Source: a bacterium (GTDB taxonomy: Bacteria; B130-G9). From it: a stretch of DNA of 26,160 bases. The stretch covers positions 1 to 26,160 of the forward strand of contig JAGHCW010000153.1 in assembly GCA_021160245.1 (NCBI GenBank), written 5' to 3'. The first letter of the stretch is position 1. Every line of letters starts with the position of its first letter. Positions 22,757 to 26,160 of this stretch are shown here, one piece after another. The notes beneath the pieces were generated by a model. The model did not search any database. It was not told where the DNA came from and saw nothing but the letters and a program-made list of their open reading frames with translations. Made by a program: the position numbers and the translations under genes.

Positions 22757-25222
22757 ATGTCTTATAATTCGAGGTTTTCGCACAGCCGCGGGAAATGGGC
22801 TGACCTTATTATCGTTATGGTTTTGACGGCCTTTCTAGTCAGCGGCTGTTCACTGTCCCATAAGCAGGATGACTTGGCGGCCCCTCCAGCGACTCAATCC
22901 CAAGGAATGAGCGAATCGCCCGGGGCTCAGCCTTCGGACGAGAAAATCGCCGGTGATGAAGAGATGCGTAAGCAGGCTGAGAAGGCGCCTGCAGAAGAAA
23001 GCAAAGAGTCCACGCCAACTGACGCGACGATCGTCGCAGAGAACGCTGCAGACGAGGAGGAGAGCGAAGCGGCATCTCCATCGAAGCAGGAGCCGGCGAC
23101 TGATAGACTGCTATTCTCCTCAACCTCAGAAAAACCCAAGGAATCACTCTCAAGGGACCTTGAGGAACGAGAGACCTGGCCATACCTGACGCTTGAGGCA
23201 GCCCCGATAGAGGATGTCCTTGAGATGTTTATCAAGGTCATGCCGGAGCGTGGGACGTTCAACTACATCGTGGACCCGGCGGTAAAGACGAAGAAGATCA
23301 CCACACGCTTTTGGCGTCCCGTTAGGCCTGAAAACCTGTGGTACATCCTCCAGTCAATACTGACGATGAACGGCCTTGCGATGATAGATTCTGGACGAGA
23401 CTTTTACAAAATCGTGCCTCTTCAGACTGGTAAGCAGCTACCCATCGACACTTATGTCGGACGAACCGGAGATCACCTCGAGCTCACGGATGTCCTCGTT
23501 ACCCAAGTAATCCCAACAGAGCACATCATGCCGTCCTCGCTTCTGAAGCTTATCAAGCCGTTTCTTTCGGGAGCATCATTTGAGATAGCCAACGACGAGA
23601 CGATGCTCATGATCATCACAGACCTCGCGTCCAACATCAAGCGCGCCATGACATTCGTGAAGCTACTCGATGTTCCGTTGGCGACTGAGGACCTCAAGGT
23701 CTATCCGATTCAGTACGCCGACGCGGGTGAGGTTGCCTCAATACTCGATAAACTCTTCGCCTCAAAAAGCAAGAAGAGCACGGCCGCCTCAACCCGGAGC
23801 AAGCGTAGGACGTCAAAATCGCGATCGAGAAGGAGCCCGGCGTCCAGCACAACCGGCTCTCTCGGAGGTTTTGCGGAGAAGCCCGTGATCATCACTGACA
23901 AGCGCTCCAACTCGCTGATTATCCTCGGCCGGAAGGCGGCGCACGAGGCTGCAAAGACGGTAATCGAGATGTTGGATGTTGACATCTACGGCGCCTCAAA
24001 GACCTACGTATATTATCTTGAGCATGCCGAAGCCAAGTCGATGGCCTCGCTTCTGACAAGTCTGTATGGCAAGGGCAAGTCGACTAGCTCTCGAAAGAGC
24101 ACGACGAAAACGAGGACTCCTTTCAGTAGTAAGGTTCGGAGCAAGGGTGGTTCCGGAACGGTCGCTTCCGGAAGCGTCAGTGGCGAGGTAACCATTGTCG
24201 CGGATGAACACACGAACGCATTGATAATTATGACAGACCCGACCAACTACCCCGAGATCAGGCAGACGATTGAGGCGCTTGATATTCAACCAAAACAGGT
24301 TTTGATCGAGGTGTTGATTGCGGAGCTCACACTCGATAAGACAACGCAATTTGGGCTTGAATGGGCGCTGAAGGGACGCGGCAGCATGCAGGTTGGTGGT
24401 GAGGAGTTCAATGTCTTGTCTGACATCGCTCAATCGCTTCAGATTCCGACGGGCAGCGGGTTTGTATTGAGCATTCTTGACGGCGAGAGGCTCAAGACTT
24501 TGCTGAATGCTTATGCGAATGAATCCAAGCTCAACGTTCTATCCAATCCACGCATCATTTCATCCAATAATCAGGAGGCGAAGATATCCGTCGGCAAAGA
24601 CGTCCCCATTGTGACGAGCGAGACGTCAAGCGGCACGTCCTCGATAAGCAACAACCTTGATGTCAGGAGGACCATTCAATACAAAGAGACAGGTGTTATC
24701 CTGACCGTCAAGCCGCACGTGAATGAGCAAAAGAAAGTCAAGCTGGAGCTTAGCCAGACAGTATCCGACGCTCAGACAAACAAAATCGGCGGCTCCGACT
24801 CCCCAATCGTCAATCGTCGTGAGGTCAAGACAACCGTCTTTGTTGATGATCAATGCACCTTGCTCCTCGGCGGAATGATCAAGAAGAACGTCAACACCGC
24901 CAAGGAGGGCATTCCCTACTTGATGGACATCCCGTTGCTCGGGAAGCTATTCTCCTCAACATCCATTCTGGAGACGAATACAGAGCTTCTTATACTCATC
25001 ACGCCCAGAGTCATCGATTCGCACGAAGATAGCATTAAGGTAATTGATGACTACGAGAGCGCTATGAAGGGCCTATATGAGGAAATCCGTAAGCGACGAG
25101 GAACGTTCTGGCGAGATATTCAGAAAAAGTCCGAAGACGAAGACAATGATGAAGAATCTGAGACCGAATCGTCGGATGAAACGGAAACTGAAGCGAAGAC
25201 CGAGCCAGACTCAGAGAAATGA
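22757..25222 (+). CDS. gspD: Outer-membrane secretin GspD, predicted lipoprotein
   Basis: An 821-residue secretin. ATG 22757 is preferred because GGGAG lies 5 nt upstream and it gives a lipoprotein signal ending LVSG|C with the lipid-accepting Cys31; ATG 22691, overlapping the gspC stop, would add 22 residues before it. An acidic linker (32-138) leads to N0 (about 141-223, TLEAAPIEDVLEMFIK), N1 (240-308), N2 (312-410) and N3 (414-511). The secretin domain (about 515-753) contains VLIEVLIAELTL, SNPRIISSNNQEAKISVGKDVP, and the terminal LLGKLFSS...TELLILITPRVI. Two Ser/Lys/Arg-rich inserts (335-372 and 439-475) interrupt N2 and N3. The C-terminus (790-821) is highly acidic. It forms the outer-membrane pore. 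The lipid anchor could replace the need for a separate pilotin. Confidence 0.93.
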   Translation: MSYNSRFSHSRGKWADLIIVMVLTAFLVSGCSLSHKQDDLAAPPATQSQGMSESPGAQPSDEKIAGDEEMRKQAEKAPAEESKESTPTDATIVAENAADEEESEAASPSKQEPATDRLLFSSTSEKPKESLSRDLEERETWPYLTLEAAPIEDVLEMFIKVMPERGTFNYIVDPAVKTKKITTRFWRPVRPENLWYILQSILTMNGLAMIDSGRDFYKIVPLQTGKQLPIDTYVGRTGDHLELTDVLVTQVIPTEHIMPSSLLKLIKPFLSGASFEIANDETMLMIITDLASNIKRAMTFVKLLDVPLATEDLKVYPIQYADAGEVASILDKLFASKSKKSTAASTRSKRRTSKSRSRRSPASSTTGSLGGFAEKPVIITDKRSNSLIILGRKAAHEAAKTVIEMLDVDIYGASKTYVYYLEHAEAKSMASLLTSLYGKGKSTSSRKSTTKTRTPFSSKVRSKGGSGTVASGSVSGEVTIVADEHTNALIIMTDPTNYPEIRQTIEALDIQPKQVLIEVLIAELTLDKTTQFGLEWALKGRGSMQVGGEEFNVLSDIAQSLQIPTGSGFVLSILDGERLKTLLNAYANESKLNVLSNPRIISSNNQEAKISVGKDVPIVTSETSSGTSSISNNLDVRRTIQYKETGVILTVKPHVNEQKKVKLELSQTVSDAQTNKIGGSDSPIVNRREVKTTVFVDDQCTLLLGGMIKKNVNTAKEGIPYLMDIPLLGKLFSSTSILETNTELLILITPRVIDSHEDSIKVIDDYESAMKGLYEEIRKRRGTFWRDIQKKSEDEDNDEESETESSDETETEAKTEPDSEK

Positions 25223-25244
25223 CATTAGATCGATGGAGGAATAA

Positions 25245-25817
25245 ATGCGACGATATTTAGCGATAATGGCCATATCCCTGCTCGCTGTCACGATGGCCCT
25301 CGCGGGATGCTCCCGCCGAGACGACGATAGCTCGGACGACTCTACATCGACTATATGGGGTCTTCGAATGACCGCCATCGAATCGATGACAGGTCTCACA
25401 TACGTTGACGCAAGCGTGGATGCCGCCGACTTGGGCGTCGATGATGCTGCCGTGGTCTATGTGATCAACAGATATCCTGACTACTATGTGGATACGGACG
25501 GCGACATTGACCCCATGTACAACGTCGTTGTCACCAAGTATCATGTTGACCTTGCCATAGCCGGGTATTCCCCTTTCACCTTCCAGCGCAGCATTTATAT
25601 GGAGATTCCTGCATCCACAACGGACGAGACGGTCTCCTTGAACGCCATCGTAGTTCCCGCCATCCTCAAGTCCCAGATCGCGACGATTGTGGATGCTGAG
25701 GGAGGCCTCGTCGAAGCCGCCGCGACTATCCGCCTCGAGGGTGAGTTCGGCAGCGGCGAGGATGCCTGGACCACCGGCCGCGTCCAGGTCAGGATCACCT
25801 CGGAGAGCGCGTTGTAG
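25245..25817 (+). CDS. Small lipoprotein of unknown function at the end of the T2SS operon
   Basis: A 190-residue protein with a clear lipoprotein signal peptide (MRRYLAIMAISLLAVTMALAG before Cys22, lipobox LAGC). Gly-Gly-Ala-Gly-Gly-Ala (GGAGGA) just before the ATG supports the start. After a short Asp/Ser-rich linker (25-35) the mature part is mostly predicted beta strand (TYVDASVDAADLG, VVTKYHVDLAIAG, QRSIYMEIPAS) with the acidic DTDGDIDP turn (about 84-91), possibly calcium-binding. No family recognised. It follows gspD by 22 nt in the same direction, so it is probably co-transcribed and may be a pilotin-like helper, an accessory outer-membrane lipoprotein, or a secreted client. Confidence 0.75.
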   Translation: MRRYLAIMAISLLAVTMALAGCSRRDDDSSDDSTSTIWGLRMTAIESMTGLTYVDASVDAADLGVDDAAVVYVINRYPDYYVDTDGDIDPMYNVVVTKYHVDLAIAGYSPFTFQRSIYMEIPASTTDETVSLNAIVVPAILKSQIATIVDAEGGLVEAAATIRLEGEFGSGEDAWTTGRVQVRITSESAL

Positions 25818-25840
25818 GCGCTCGGTATATGTAGTAAAGC

Positions 25841-25855
25841 AGGAAGTTGACTTCC
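25841..25855 (+). promoter_or_regulatory. Ribosome binding site buried in a hairpin before the HEPN gene
   Basis: AGGAAG (25841-25846) is the only Shine-Dalgarno-like site for the next gene. GGAAG (25842-25846) pairs perfectly with CTTCC (25851-25855) around a TTGA loop, and the stem ends directly at the ATG (25856). In mRNA this would hide the ribosome binding site. Confidence 0.45.
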
Positions 25856-26160
25856 ATGAATGATGATTTCGCGTCTGCGACTGCTCGTCACTACTGTGAT
25901 TCGCAGTTACTGCTTGCCGAACAGAGATTCGACAATGCCGCCTACCTCGCCGGTTATGCAGTGGAATGCGGCCTGAAAGCCCTCATAATGCATGGCGGAG
26001 GGCAGCCAAGAGCCTACAGCCATGAGCTTTCGACTTTAGGAGGTAAGGCTCTTGATTTGGCGGTCTTGCTTTCACCAGCGCTTAGACACTATCATATCAA
26101 CATAATAGGCGAGATGCTCAGAGCTTGTGATGGCTGGAAACCAGAATTGAGATACACAAA
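25856..26160 (+). CDS. HEPN-domain protein (partial, cut by window end)
   Basis: An open frame from ATG 25856 to the window edge, 101 codons without a stop, too incomplete for its full length to be known. The translation begins MNDDFASATARHYCDSQLLL and continues with FDNAAYLAGYAVECGLKALI (about 25-44), which matches the HEPN-family helix pattern A.hLaGYa.EC.LKal. YSHELSTLGGKALDL (about 54-68) corresponds to the following helix with its conserved His. HEPN proteins are often RNases in toxin-antitoxin modules, usually beside a MNT nucleotidyltransferase, or accessory domains in defence systems. The R-x4-6-H catalytic motif, if present, would lie beyond the window. The partner gene is not visible. 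It is separated from the T2SS operon by 38 bp. Confidence 0.7.
   Translation, partial: MNDDFASATARHYCDSQLLLAEQRFDNAAYLAGYAVECGLKALIMHGGGQPRAYSHELSTLGGKALDLAVLLSPALRHYHINIIGEMLRACDGWKPELRYT

Noticed and set aside
12634-25222. Type IV pilus operon instead of T2SS
   Set aside because: PilM/N/O-like features are present, but the gspG PWGN box, GspK and the E-F-G-H-I-J-K-L-M-C-D order point to T2SS; no pilT or major pilin.

Overview
The window reads as chromosome of a Gram-negative (diderm) bacterium. The evidence is a secretin, lipoproteins with lipoboxes, Sec signal peptides and a complete inner-to-outer-membrane type II secretion (T2SS) machine. Base composition is roughly balanced to slightly GC-rich. 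Gene content (ECF sigma factor heading a secretion operon, multi-Ig secreted protein, CACGAAG-type intergenic repeats, disordered inserts in Gsp proteins) suggests a deep-branching or poorly sampled phylum. The sequence alone does not let me name it.

Left part (1-7.1 kb), accessory and DNA-defence flavoured. A compact restriction-modification pair (2-2147) is followed by a strong inverted repeat. Next comes a DNA polymerase IV gene (2246-3436) flanked on both sides by related TTCGTG/CACGAA repeats, then a DUF72/YecE-type gene (3542-4375). Convergent to these, on the minus strand, is a translationally coupled pair: an ABC/AAA-type ATPase (4899-6401) and a small protein with a PD-(D/E)XK-like D...ExK pattern (4387-4902). 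This pair is the best candidate for an undescribed defence module. An FxsA-family membrane protein gene (6680-7072) lies upstream of it.

Middle (7.2-10.1 kb). A minus-strand gene encodes an 893-residue secreted protein: a thioredoxin-fold-like domain lacking the active-site cysteines, four Ig-like repeats and a C-terminal beta domain. It is divergent from the secretion operon. The 213-bp shared control region holds a perfect 8-bp inverted repeat overlapping the -35 box of a good minus-strand promoter.

Right part (10.1-25.8 kb). One long, tightly packed plus-strand operon: ECF sigma factor, zinc-finger anti-sigma factor, a TPR protein with an LptA/OstA-like C-terminal domain, gspE, gspF, five pseudopilins (G, H, I, J, K), gspL (PilM-PilN type fusion), gspM (PilO-like), a gspC-like gene, the secretin gspD, and a small lipoprotein. 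Many junctions overlap by 4-23 nt. The regulators at the head probably control the whole secretion operon, and the divergent secreted protein is a plausible client. No prepilin peptidase (gspO) is present in the window.

Right edge. A HEPN-domain gene begins at 25856 and is cut by the window end. Its ribosome binding site lies inside a perfect hairpin abutting the start codon.

No tRNA, rRNA, CRISPR array, insertion sequence or transposase was seen. No gene-free stretch exceeds 300 bp.
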